A stretch of DNA of 64,000 nucleotides. Source: Liolophura sinensis (taxonomy: Eukaryota; Mollusca; Polyplacophora; Chitonida; Chitonidae). The first letter of the stretch is position 1. The number at the start of each line of letters is the position of its first letter. This document shows, piece after piece, positions 14,828-28,805 of the stretch. Under the pieces are notes generated by a model that was not told the origin of the DNA, did not search any database, and saw nothing but the letters and a program-made list of their open reading frames with translations. Location of the stretch: NCBI RefSeq assembly GCF_032854445.1, contig NC_088301.1, positions 39,975,187-40,039,186 on the forward strand. The letters are read 5' to 3'. The translations under genes were made by a program, and so were the position numbers.

Positions 14828-15582
14828 GAGTCAACAATTTCTTCTCCATGTGTTTAAAAAGTGAGTTACATATTTTAAATTCTTAACAATATGTTTTTAA
14901 ATACAAAACTTTTCACGAAAAGTAGAACACAATTCTATATGATCATCAATTCTAAGCATCCATCTTCCATCTTTGTGTTTTTACCATTATCTTACACTGT
15001 CTATCAACTATTCAGAAGTTCTTTCTCTGACAAGCAAAGTTAACACAAGATGCTTCCTCAAACTAATTCTCTTAAAAACACTGATCACTCTTTTCAGTAT
15101 AACGTGTGGTTCTTGTATGTGGGATTTTCCAACAGCTTTGGACATCAAGGTCACTTCACTGTTATCATTACCAATCACTCAAAGTCTGGCATGATGAAAT
15201 CTGAACCATAGTATCACTTACATATACTAATCAAGTTCCTAGAACCGTTAATTTGAAATTCCCGTGGAGACACTCACATGCTGTTCACATTTTAAATACA
15301 CATCTTTTTGTCAGTCAGCATATACATTTACACATTTATAAATTTAGAATTGAAAAAAATCAGAAAAAAAATAAACTGACAATTTTTTTCAATCAAATAA
15401 GGATGGCTTTTGATTGAATTCATACCTTTTACTTTTGTGGACACCATGCTGAACTTGTTTACTTTACAAGCACTAGTGGTTAACAGAAACATGGAGGTTT
15501 AAAAATCATACTGACATCATCACAAAACCCTTTTATTCATGTACATACATGCAGGTATTTCATTGCAAATCTGCCTCCCTCA

Positions 15583-15603
15583 CCCCCCCCCCCCCACCCC
15601 CCC
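15583..15603. repeat. poly-C tract
   Basis: Thirteen C, one A and seven C (15583-15603). It creates a spurious Gly-rich minus-strand ORF. Confidence 0.9.
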
Positions 15604-16161
15604 ACCTCCAAAATCTATGTTTGGGATGCCTTAAAAACGACTTGCAAAGCAAATCATCCTTGCAACTGTTTATAAAAGTGACCGATGACAAATGAGACAA
15701 ACTGTAAATGGTGTTGGGAGCAGCACACATACATGTATGACGTGTGAACTGTGGTTTAAGACATTGCAGCATTATTATACATGTACAATAATACATCATT
15801 TTGGGAGGCAAATGAAACTTAGCTACAGACATCCATATGGAGAGCCATCAGTGAATTACACATGAACAAGAATCTCCATGTGTCAAACAGATATTACTAA
15901 ACCCTCATAAATATAACACATACTATTATTAAACACTAATTAACATCTTGGTCAGCTACAAAAAAAAAAAAAAATTTGATTATCTGTTGGTTAAATCTGT
16001 CTGTTGCATGACAATATAATAGCAATTAGAACTAGAGGGTTTGTAACTAGGCTAAGATCATAATAAGAATCCAGTATAATAACTGACACCATGATCAAAA
16101 GGTTCTTTTTCATTCAAATTTAATTGAGATTTTTGTGTGGACATGAGAAAAGATAACTCAC

Positions 16162-16211
16162 CAAGATAGAGTTCAAATATGGCTGTCTTTCTACTGGTTT
16201 AGCATCAACTT
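16162..16211 (-). other. weak candidate exon, minus strand
   Basis: Acceptor TATATTTACTTTACAG|AA and donor TCTATCTTG|GTGAGT bound 50 bases. The open frame reads VDAKPVERQPYLNSIL (phase 1 in, phase 0 out), a coding-looking composition without a recognisable domain. Confidence 0.22.
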
Positions 16212-16488
16212 CTGTAAAGTAAATATAAATCATCCTGATGGTCTAATACATCACAGAGTAATGACAATGCTTGCGAGTCATAATCTCCTGAAGTCTACAA
16301 CAGTGTACATGGATGTAATGGTGCAGCAGGCGGGAGAGTACGGAAATGTTAATGAGCATAATTGAGAAAAGTCACTCATTAATTCTGCTAGCGCTTTTAC
16401 CCGCCAGAAAGACTGGCACAAGATTCATCATTTTACATTAGTTTTTCACACCAACTCGTGAAGTTTATCCCACAACATTCCAGCTTAC

Positions 16489-16565
16489 CTCAGCAAAGTG
16501 GAAACACATCCAATATGGCTACCGTTTCTAATAGGAGCATGGGCCATACACAGCCAGTTTGAAAC
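16489..16565 (-). other. weak candidate exon, minus strand
   Basis: A strong acceptor, TATCTTCTTGTTGCAG|G, and donor TTTGCTGAG|GTAAGC bound 77 bases. One frame is open (25 codons, phase 0 in, phase 2 out). The nearby candidate 16162-16211 needs phase 1, so only one of the pair can be coding in the same transcript. Confidence 0.18.
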
Positions 16566-19500
16566 CTGCAACAAGAAGATAGAGATACCAGGATGAGATG
16601 AGCCACATGTACATGCAAAATGGAACAGTTTGGCCTCAAAAGTCAGCCTCACTGATAGGTTGAGTTAGCTGCCAAACTCTCACTGATTCTCTCTCACTCT
16701 TCCTCTCGCTCTCTCTCTCATAGGGCCAACCCGGCCCAGGAGATTTTTGTAATTTGAGGAGCCTTTGGTGGTAACAGAAAATAAAACCTAAGCCTGGCAC
16801 AGAGAGATGGTTGCTGGTTCTAGTCTGTACCTTGTAGACGGATCAGTGCACTGTCAGCTGGCTGTAGCACTGATGAAGTAAAAGAGGGCCATCCAAAACT
16901 GCATATATTCATGTATGTGTCTAGCCCTGTGAGCTCAGACCATGCGTCCACAATTACAGCTTACAGCTGCGTTTCCCGTTCAGCCGTCCAGGACAATTGC
17001 ATATACCACAATCACAAATATTCGGCTGTTGCATTACAAAAGAGTTCCATACTCAACGACCAACACAAACCATGCAAAGGAATTCTGCATCAAGTGCATC
17101 CCGTATGCATTAGGACAAGCCATGAATCACAAACCAGTTGCACAAATTTGATTTCTACCATTATCAGGTTTAGGATTGAGGACACACACTTAGCCTCTAG
17201 TCGGCTTGCCCATACAGCGGCACAAGCCAAAGTGACAGAATGGTATAAATCAATGGAAATGTCCATGGCCATGTAATTCATGTGTATTGATCAGAACAGA
17301 GAAAGATATAATTCATCATTTTGGGGCGGCAGATTAAAGTAATGCAATGCACAACAGACTCAGTACACACTAAACAAATAAGATCTGTGAAGTGTACATA
17401 GATGCTAGCTAGCCTTAATTCATCATACCAAGTCATTTCCATCCTAAGCTATGTCTTTTTTTTTTCAACTATATGGACAAGAAACAATGCTAATACATAC
17501 AAGTACATACCCTAACTCTTCTAGTTTTTGGGACAGGTGTTAAAAGCAGTGTTCAAACTAAAATATTACATTTCTTTACCAGCCTTTTGGAAAAGTAAAG
17601 ATATAAATATGTTGTTCATTAGATGGTCTAACCATGTGAGAAAAAAGGAACTCAATATTCCTGCTACAATTACATATATACTGACTAAAATGAACAGATC
17701 AGGCGTTCCAAAACTTAGAAGAAATTGGGTACATACACAGAGGTGGTCAAGCTTACACCAGGCAGATTGTGTAGTATGCTGAACAACATTTTTATGCTTT
17801 GTTATTGTTTTAGACCAGTGCTGTGACAGCCAAGTCAAATGAGTCAAACTTGCATAACAACATGTGCACAAAGAGTGTGGTGATGAGACCAATGTACAGA
17901 TATGCTCGCGAGCAGTTGAATCTTAAGCACAGAACATATTGTGTGGACCACAATGTGTGCCTCTATGAATATGGACGGACTCTCTAAATGCCCAAGATAA
18001 GCATATCATATAGCAAATTTCCCTTCATAATAACCCCAATCTAGTCACAAAACCATAAAGAGTTAGCCTACAGCCAACTCTCTACAATGGCTTATAAACT
18101 GCCATCATGGATACTTAAACATTGTCCTGGCTAGAGTGTGGGGGACATAATGTTATACATGGGTGTTAGTTAATACTGCATGAGAATGAAATACCCAGTT
18201 CATCAGACCCAGATTAATCACTTAATTACTGTCTGAAAAATAAGAAGACCATTAACGTGGTGGAAAGTATGCAAGCTTGATTTCGCTGCTCTTGATCTGC
18301 TTTAACACTAGTGGCCCTGAAGTTAAGCCTGCCATTTCACATAGTGCACAACACACAGCCCAGAAGACATAGTGCCATAACAAATCAGACATTATGTATA
18401 GCACATGAAGTGTTGTTTGTGTCTGGGGGAGACTTTATCCTGACTACTTAATTGCTGATCCAGTCCAGTCCTGTCTGTCCAGCCAACTATCAGCTAGGAT
18501 TTCATCACAACTCATCAGAGAGCTCGGACAGAGAGATTAAGCTGGTTGGAATATACACATGTACATGTATAGGGCACACAGAAAATACTTGTTCTGGATA
18601 GGTTATTTCCATTTAACCATCAAGCCCTAATTTCATGTTTGATAAAGCTTATGTGCAGTGCTGGCTTAGGCTGGCTGAAGAACTAATGACAACCTGATAA
18701 GAAGTATTTGAGTAGTTGCCATACAAGACAGTTAGTGAAGAACAGAAATATCCCCATGCCAATAGTAGAAATAAGTTCCATACGGTTCCTCCATATCCTT
18801 GGGGTGACCCTGACCAGCCAGCCCGCTATTGCCAGACAGATCCCACATACGCAACTACTTAAACAGTCTGGCAGATGACAGACATCATAATGGATGAATT
18901 GAAATCAGAGTGTAGTCACAGTTGAAGGTGTTGGGGTTAGAGTCTAAGATGAAATGCCCACTGCTGGACGTGACTAGTCCAGATGGTCAGCATTCCTCGG
19001 GACATTACCAGTAACTGACCACAGATGATAGCCATTAGGGCTCCAAATTGGCCCACCAGAAACTTCTTCACCAGAGTAAGATGTTAAAATATTTACCAAT
19101 AGACTCTGAGATGGAAATACAGAATGCAACGTTTCAAACATTCATTTCAAACATTCATCTATGAGGAGAATGATACATGTCTAGAAACACTACAAGTAAT
19201 AGTCCAAACATCTGCTTTTTTGTGGTTGATGTTTTAAAATTCTTTTTTAAAACTGCAGGTAGTTTTGGTTATATCACAAGTATGTTCTTAGTATGTCTTA
19301 TGATATTTGCAGGGCATCTCAATTGAAAATCACTTCAAAAAGACCAGACATGGTACCTCATCCAGATAAGAAGTATAGTAAAACTAAACCATCAAGCTTT
19401 TATAGTTATTCCTCAAGAATGAACCTGACTTATACTGTAGAGGCTAACTCTATAACCAGGCTATTTCTGACCTAATCAAAATATAAATGCACATGTATAT

Positions 19501-22500
19501 ACGTGTACATGTGTCCCAACATCACTGAGAAATTTTCATAGAAACATCTACAAAACAGTACATGGAAAACATCATACATGTATTGTCTGGACAGAAAGAT
19601 GACTATGATAGTGAACTAGATCAGACCTACCAGGATTTGTCAGTACATTTATTCAGTCATTCTAACCAACTGTTCTTCAACTAAAGAAATTACATTGTAC
19701 CTAAGACACCCAGGCAAAAACAAGTAAACAAACATCCATTTCATTTAACAGAATTCAGCGAAATATTTGAATAAATGAGCATTAAAGATGTAAAGGAGGA
19801 TATCTGATCTGAAATCTCCACATCACAGAAAAAATTGATAACATGCCAATCAAAACTCTACAGTCAAGAACTGGATAATTGGTTCCATCCAGAGAGGACA
19901 AAAGTTCACTCTTTGATATATCTTACATCAGTTACAGAAGAACCCATGCAAAGTGTTTTATCATAAAAATTCATTTTCTAAATTAAACATCAGGATGTTG
20001 CAGTTTGTCACTTCATCTCTGACAGTATGTACCCAGTGCCCTTAAAACCGCTAAGCTAACCTTACTGAACGGGTTTTCAACATTATCAATATCAGTGCAA
20101 AACATTACTATCCACTCTGAAAAAAATCAAATGTTTGCTTGTGCAGACATCCAGAGGGTCTTGCTAGTCTGCTCACACTACAGGGATACATACTTTCAAT
20201 AGTGTACATTTTGCAAGAGCATGAAGTTTCTATTCAGGTAGTTTAATGTCATAATCAGTGGAAAAGTCATCAGGTACCCTTCTAACAAAGCCCTTCTCAG
20301 CATCTTACTGGTACTCAAACGGTACCAAATTTAATGATGGAAGACATGCGGGCTACATTGCCAATCCTGTCAAAAATAGCAAGAGAGTTCAGGATTTTTT
20401 TTTTCTTCAGGATTTCAACCATTTTTATAGCTAACAGGAAATAACAAGGCCAACAGCCCACCTAATGGCACAAAATGTACCAGCATAATGGGTTAAGCAG
20501 CCATCATCTTTTTGGAAAGTCAAATTATTACAAACAAATTAAGTGTAAAGTAAATGTCATGGGATACTCTGACAAATAAGCTCTGACCAATTTAAGTTTT
20601 GGAGAATGACAAGAACAAAGACATGGATATGTAGACAAATACAGATATACCCCTACATATATGACTATATAAACGACAAGTGAACCCCACACGAAAAATG
20701 TGAAACCCCTTCCTAAACAAATATGAATTCTGTTCAAGAATTAACCAGTGTTTCAAGTCACAGGTAACATTTCTTACAATGTGCTCATCAGACAAGAGTT
20801 AAAACCAATTAAACAGTTCCATGATCACATAATTTTAAACACAATAGAAGTGACAAAGAACAAGCCATACTTCAGCCTTTCCTGCTCCTGTGTCAGAAGA
20901 GTTACAGTGTCCACTTTTCCGGGGGCAATATTTCGCTCATCACACCTTAACTACACAGTTTCTGATGTCTGACTAAACATTTACATGGCCTATTTTAATA
21001 CTGACCGCATGATGTCCAGCTAAAATAATATTTGTCTTCAGAATAGCCAGGCAAAGGGTTGGGTAACTAAGTTAGCCAGGGCCAAATGGAGATGAGCTGA
21101 ACATGAATGACTCTGGAATGCTTCCTCAATCCTCACTTGAGTAGTGTCCACTCCTTAATCTCACTGTATACTGTTTGTCTTGAAACTGTTTGGTTTTTCA
21201 AGGCCCTGGGGATTGTGCTATCATCACCTATGATGTAACCCATGATACTGTCTATGAAGTTCACTGACCAGTGAAGGATAACTGGCCAGTCACTTGTGAT
21301 GTAGCTGCGTGAAACAAACCTCACAATGGATAGCTGATCCACGTGGTCCGCAAATGTGTTTTTACAAATCCATGCACATAGCAGCTAAATATTTTATTTC
21401 ATATGAATACATACATGTACATTTATTGATGTCGAAGTGAAAAATGTTTTGCCGTAGGTTATCAATTACATGTGCTATATGGTGTTGCTAGGTATATTTT
21501 GTCTGGTTCACAATGCAGACAAAATGCACTTTTCCTTTCCAAAGAACCAACTGAGATCAGTCAAGAGCCTGTTAGCAAAGACATATCTGGCTACCTATCA
21601 AATAGCAGACTGTTCTCCAAGGAATTCTGTTTGTGTTTACTTGTCTTATCTACCTACACTAACACTTGTGCTGATCCCTAGTGCATACAAATCTACATCA
21701 AATCCCCAGGTGGCTCCATTAGGGGGCAAATATGACCTACCCCAGAGGTGTTGAGATGAACAGCAAAGACTTCTGGGAGCACTTTCATTAAACTTTGCAC
21801 AAAGGCTTCTCCCTGTAAATACAGATTTCCTATTTTGGAGATCCAGAAGTGATGTGATTCAAGTATGACATTTTTTAACAGAATCATGCTTTACAATATA
21901 CCACAGAATCAAACGAAAATGGCATCTAATACTACAATGATGATGGAATTTCATCAACTGAGAAGAGAAGTAAGAATTCAAAACAAGAAATATATAACAC
22001 TCACTTGTTGATAGCAAAGGTTACGCCTACAGCCTTTGTATAGTGTTTCATAGCACACTGGCGTAACTCAGTGTAGAGGTACATATATATGGTTAACATT
22101 GTAAATCTATATGACTAAAAATGCTACATATAATCTGTGTCAACAAAGAACAATTAGATGAAACTGTAGTTCTTGATGGTTTAAAAAAAAAACCCCTTCT
22201 TTCTATGTATGAATATACAGTGGAGAAATAACACATTATTCTGACAGCCACTAGAAGTGTATCATACCTACATTTGGGGTTAGTTTTTCTATTTAGTCTA
22301 CACAGTGCTGTGAGGTGTAAACACTCATTCCGGACATACTTTGTTTTAGAACACAAGGTGGCCTAACACATACAAGCCACTGGACTGAACAGGTCTAGAA
22401 CCTAAGTACAAATAGGATGTAACCATATCACAGAAAACAAACCACCCACTTTGTCTGAAAGCACTTCCTCTCTATTGGCTGATGGTATAAACCTCATCCA

Positions 22501-25500
22501 TGTCAAGTCAATCCTGCACATTTAGTAAAACATTGGGATCTACCAGGCTTGTAGTCTCTCACCAGCAGTATCATTCACAGGGAGGTACCCACACTGTCTA
22601 CCAGTCTTCACTGGCCTGCCATGGGACAGGATCTGATTACACTGGCATAGGGCCAGTTACTGCACCACTAAAACAAACAGCCCACTACAAAACTCAATCA
22701 CACCCATAGGACTACTTATGGGCCCTGGTCAGTTCCCTTGACCACTAAGTGACCAGGGGTAAAATATCTGCAGTATGTACCAATTGTTTACACCCCTTTG
22801 GTACTGGAAAACAACACAAGTACAAGGCCTTTGGTATCCTGAAGCTAAAAATCAACACAGACTCTAATTGGTATTGCAGAATCCTAATTGAGCTAACAGA
22901 AGGGTCAAGTTTTCCAGATTTCCTCCCTTCATTGTTTAGCCTCTCCCTGTGATCCCTGGCATGGTGAAAGGTCAAATTCTTTCTCCTTGGCAAACAAGGC
23001 CCATAACAAAGGGTAAGAGGAGAAACCTTGGGGGACTAGGTGCAAGACTGTGGTCTCCTGTGAAGTAAGGTATAAGGGAAGATTTTGGTTCAGATGTCTG
23101 TCCAGATCATCCACACCCTTGCTAACTTGAACCTCATGTTCCTGCTGTGAGCAGAAAACCCTTACAAGCGATGGTTACTCTTTAACACCTCTTCTGTGAA
23201 TACCATGCTAGAGGAAAATATCATGTCTTCTCAATTTTTCCTTTATAAAGAAAATTTAGCACGTGTTAGAATTATGGAGGATGCCATCATGATTATCTAC
23301 AATTGATTTCCCAACAAAGCATTTTTCTGAGTGTCTTGAAACATATTCTCATCACAGATGTAACACATATTAATAGAAATACAATTACAAGTACACAAAC
23401 AAAAGATTCTATCTGAAGCACAGACTTGCTGTTAGGAAGATATGGATGCTCTATGAAGATTTAGTACACTGAACTGTCATTCCAAAAAAAAAAATTAGGA
23501 CAACTTATCCATGCCTCCCTTGTACTGGAAGAAACTTGTTCAGCATGTGCCTTGCTTATAAGAACCTTGTGGCATCTTGTTTGAGCATCTAGGGCATTTC
23601 ACAGTGGTTGCTTTTTTATTCTTGAGAAGAGCACTAGCTTCTTAGTTTTCTGGGTCTATCAAGATGTTTCTTACAGAAACCCCACTTGTGCCGGATGACG
23701 AATTCTTGCTTAACCAGTGGGTTTCCTGCTCGCTAACCAGTGCCAGGCACCTACATGATGTTCATTCAAATGAAATATTTGTACTCAAATCATGGTTTCA
23801 TAATCCATAATAGATTTACATGTAATACACACAAGTACAATACTGAAATAACAACATCAATGCTTTTGCTACCTTTTTTATGACATCTGTTTCTCAAAAA
23901 AGTAGTTTTAGCCTTTTAACTTAAGACTTATAGTTTTAATCAATTTGTGTACCTCAAAGTAAATTCTGTACACAATTTTTTTAACAAAAACAGGGAAATG
24001 AGGCAAACTAAATCAGAGGATACAATGGGATAATTTTACTTGATTACACATCCCTGGTTCAATTCCATCATTTGGCATTTTTGGCTCACTTAGAAGTCTG
24101 CTTGCAATTATCCAAATTACTTTATGGATCAAGCTTTTAACAGATAAAATTTTAACCCATGAAGATATAAAACACAAAGACTGCACTGCAGACTGATGAA
24201 AACTAGAACACCACCGTCAATATGACACATCCCATCTGTACACTCTAAACTGGTCACACATAACTGGTTAAATGTAGGTACAACATAATTCAATTGTGCA
24301 CATATCAATTAATACTTTAATGTAAGTGATGTCTGGAGATATACATCCATGACCAAATTATGACTGCATTATTAAATCCTCCACAGTCTGCAAATACATG
24401 TTTGATTTCCTCTCTCAGTTTTTCTCTGACAGCTTTGATTTATTGAAGCATCAACATAAATCTTTTTTTCATATTTTGTCTATTTGTGACAGGAAAACAA
24501 TCCATCATTATCTAGCACTTCATCATTTCTCTTTGTGCAGCACTTGTACTTAACATAGCAATGATGTCATCCTATCCTCATAGGACATGAAACCCTGTAA
24601 CAGCATTCAGTGATAAAATTTTGAATAGACTACAAGGTAATGCCCATATTCCTGTATCTAGAAGTGTACTGTATCTAGAGTTGTGCCGCTCAACCACATG
24701 TGTTAAAGATTCAGATCTTCATTTAACACTTCACACCTGTGAAATACAGACAGTATCTAAATACAGATAAACACATTACTCACAACATGGACACATATGA
24801 TGCTCTATGTACAGATCTCTATGTGAAGTATATGGATAATTAAGCAGGGCAGTTAAGAAACTGTATACCTCTGCAGAGGAGGTTAGCCTTCAGGCCAGAT
24901 TGTAAACATGTGTCAGCTATTTGTGATTTGCATAGACAAATAGCTAAGGCACAGGGCAAGCAGCTAAATTAGTATCCCACCAGTTAAATGACCTCAAGTT
25001 CCATACATGTACATATAAAGAAGCTTACTAGACACATACCTGTACAAATACATGGACAAAGCATATGGTCATACACTATTGAGGACACAATTCAGGATGT
25101 CGAGGTAACAGTCATCAATTTCCCAACAAACATCAACGACTTTGTGATACATGTCCCCATTCTGTATACCTTCAGTGTTCATATCATACAGCGCATTAGC
25201 TGAAATCCCGAGGTAAATTAATGGGATTAATGCTTGGATAAAGCCCTACATAGAAACCACACTTTTCCCGATGGCTCAGGTAGATGGTTTGGCTCAGTAT
25301 ACCTATGAAGACTACAGTATATGATAAGAGATCACTATCAGCTTATTGCTCAGATATCCCGATACTTTGTCCTGCTTTAATGAACACAAACCTATTCCAC
25401 TGACTTAACGTGTCTCTAACTCCCAAACGTCATTAAATCCTTCGTGGGAATAACAAAGGATTAGGACAGACAGCAAACTATTTTGATAACATTTATATCC

Positions 25501-26103
25501 TTTTTTGATTCCTTAAATCCTGGCATGCTTTGTCCTTCTTAAGAGACTTACTGCAGACACAGGCAAAAGTACATGTATGTATAAATACATAAGCAAAACA
25601 ATTCTGTAAATTCTGAACATCAAAACATCAAAATGTAATTAGCTACATAAATACCCTTTGAAACTCACCTATAAAGTGCTTTCTAATGTCTTCTTTAAAG
25701 AGTACTTAAAATTATAGGTTAAATTCTCTATTAATGTTTTCCCATTATTTCATGTGTAAAAATAGTAACAGAAGAATGTTCATTTATCTGCTTTTGCAGA
25801 AAAGTAAAATTTGATATGCTACCTGCAACAATCTTTCTTTTACTGGTTCAATTTTACTCAACTCTATATTTAATTAAATGATGTTTAAATGCAGCCTATC
25901 CAACACACTCAGCTGAGAAATATAAGCAGGATTCAGGTTTTTCCAAGGTGGAGCCGCTTAGAGGTTTACAATGTATTTGTGAGTTCTAGGATTACATGTG
26001 TACTAGGCTTTTGGGAGTGGTTAATTTTTCAGGGAAACTTAATTATCCTGGAATGGCTTAGTGCTGACTCCATAAACTGGAATTGAACATAAGATCATCT
26101 TAC
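16566..26103. other. non-coding stretch
   Basis: No supported gene. It contains a CT-rich run just before its start (16690-16720), a 13-bp tandem TTTCAAACATTCA at about 19,133-19,158, and many TACATGTA sites. A segment at 24,988-25,203 is open on both strands and cannot be assigned. Confidence 0.55.
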
Positions 26104-26165
26104 CTTATGCAGGCCTACAGAGAGTGTCATGAAACAATGTTGTGTCAGAGTCCAGGAGATTAAAT
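26104..26165 (-). other. weak candidate exon, minus strand
   Basis: Acceptor GCTTGTCACAG|AT and donor CATAAG|GTAAGA bound 62 bases. The one frame without a stop gives 20 codons, phase 1 in and phase 0 out. Too short to judge on its own. Confidence 0.13.
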
Positions 26166-28620
26166 CTGTGACAAGCACAGCCCCAGTAATGAATAATTAA
26201 TTAAACAAGGCTCAGTGTTTCACCTCAGTATGGCTGATTAATTGCACATGTACCACTATTGATAAATACTTCACTACACAAGAGCAATGATCATCCAGAT
26301 AGCAGTAAGGTTACTCTGACAGGTCAATACACAAAAGACTTCTACACACAGCCATTTACTTTATAACTAAATTCACTTGAGCTGATGCATTTCATGTCTA
26401 AGTATGCAAATAATAAATACAATACTTTCCAAAGAAATGAATTTCAAACTACTTAAGATATGAATTATTGACATCTAATTTAATTAAGCTCTATTCATAC
26501 ATGAGAAATGTATGCAGCATTTCTGCATAGCAAATAAAATTTGAATGAAGCTAAGTACACTTAATTTCAAGGTAAAGAGGTAAATGGCTCTGCACATATT
26601 GCTAGGTGTTCACACGAAACCAATACATGTATGTAACAAACAAAAAGATTTCTTCATTGCTGAACATCTCTGATATGAGTAAATTACCTTGTGGAACAAA
26701 AACAGGTAATTAGTTTGCACGCTGTGAAGCATGGGTTTCTTTTCTCCTTGGCTAATGTCTGCATTGTGACTGGTTTTTTAAGGCTTTGAGTCATCTCCAC
26801 TCCTTTATCTACATGTTCAACTTTTTGCTGAATCAAATAATTTCTTTATCTACTGAAGTTACACAATTCACAAAAACACAGGTTGTAAGGTTTAATTGTG
26901 CGAGAAACCATGAAATGCCTGAAGGAAACCATCCCACCTAGTCAAGTACCAATGTTCACTGCAGACCTCAACTCCATGATCTAGGAAGCCAGAAATGCAT
27001 CGCCCCCACAGGATATCCTCTTTGTTAGGTATTGAGACATGTGGTTGACAGTCCCTTACTTTTGTGGTCTGCTGTGTTTTTTTCACAGCTCCACATACAA
27101 CCAGACACACCAACTTCGCAGTCTAGGAAAATATATCTTTCACAAATCATGTGTGTGTGTTTTGTTTTTTTTTTCTTTCCTATTTTAACGTTTTTGTTTA
27201 CTGACTTCATTGCCAGGGTTCAGACAATTCACAAACACATTTATGTATATAATGTTGGCACTGCACTCTAACTACTACCGGTACATAAAGTTCCATTCTG
27301 CATCTGCCCCTAAGCCAGTATCTTAAACCTTAATCATAAATATTTACCTATGTACAGCTGTTGAGTGCTACACCTACACAGATGTATACTTACATGGGCT
27401 GACAGAGGAAGTATCAGCTTTTAAGTTCACAGTAGAGTCAGTAGAGCTGACAAGTTTGGTTTTTATTCTAGGAAGAAGCTATCACAAACCTTTTATAGGC
27501 TTAGTTAGCATCAACTTTTCAGGGAGGTCAGTCTGAACGCAAGGGAACAAAAGTGATGAAGGGAATAGGGAGAATGTACACTGAGATTACTGCATGTGTA
27601 TGAATTCCTAGTGAAGAAAAGATAGAAATGCCCTCTTCAGTACCTCAGTTCGCATGCATTGGTATCTCTGATTCAATTGCAAAGTGTAACACTATTCCCC
27701 TATGCATGGTTGGGTACTACTTATTCGGAACTGGTAAAATAATAGTACCGTAATAGTTTTAAAAAAAAATTAAACTATAAAAACAAGAAAAACTGGAATG
27801 ATTTAGACAATTTTTTGGTGATCTAACGTAAGCATACACAGCCAATTGCACTTTTTTTGACTTTTCTTTAGAAGGAACAACTTTGGTTTTCCAAAACCCA
27901 ATTTAATTACATCAGAACATACAGCCCTACAACTGTAATCATCATTAAGAAATAAAATCCAAGGATTTTCTATATCTTAAAATGTGAAAGCTAGAATATC
28001 AGGAACCCCTCCCCACACCAGAGGCTATGATGGATCAAGTATTAAACCCTCCTACTATTACATTCTGTTTCTCTTAAATTTAACAAGGTTCACCCGCCCA
28101 CAATTAATCAAGCCCGGAAATACCAACACAGCCTCACATTCATGATGGGGAAAGTAAAACTTTCCCTCCTTTTTTTACTGGCTACAGTTTTCATGTTTAA
28201 CAGGTTCAGCCTCTATGATATACACATGTTATACACACTACATGTGCCTTGCTGGAGTCAAACTACCAATACACCCACAAAGTTGTGTACATGCCTCTAT
28301 GGACTGAGCCAGCTAACAATTACATTCTGTGTACCCTCTTAGTGGGCATTTAGAACATTACTCCACTTCACAGAGCTTACATTACAGGACCTATTCTCAC
28401 TCCATTGATCCCCTCCAACCTCAATTTTCTGCTCTTTTGACTCCTGTGTGAAACTAACTTAACTTGTTGGAATTGCAAGCAAGGTTACACAAGTCTTCAC
28501 AGGCAATTTTGCCCCCTTTTGGGCAAACATTTTCTAATCTGTGTGCACGGATAGTTATCAGTGTTAGGTCTTTCCTTTCTGACCTTTAGCAAGACCTGTG
28601 AGATAGAATGAGGCACTCAC

Positions 28621-28805
28621 CACAGAGATTCCCTCTGTAAACCTTGTGGGTGAGCTGGGTGAGCTCTCTTGTGTGAAGTCAGTGTGGGGGAGCAAGGGTC
28701 AAGTCTTGCAGAGGCAGTTACTAAGCCCAAGGCAGCCTCAATCACATCCAACAAACCTTGCCCACTGTGTGCCATACAAACTACACCCCACACCAACACA
28801 TTCAG
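28621..28805 (-). other. weak candidate exon, minus strand, GC-richer than flanks
   Basis: Acceptor CTCCCTTAACAG|CTG and donor CTCTGTG|GTGAGT bound 185 bases with a single open frame (61 codons, phase 0 in, phase 2 out). The composition is more GC-rich than its surroundings. Its entry phase does not fit the exit phase of the candidate at 31193-31278, so the two cannot both be consecutive coding exons. Confidence 0.2.

Noticed and set aside
15560-15832. 90-codon ORF with a Gly run
   Set aside because: The Gly run is the reverse reading of a poly-C tract.
24988-25203. 71-codon plus-strand ORF, with an open frame also on the minus strand
   Set aside because: Open on both strands, no recognisable domain, no consistent splice borders; left unassigned.
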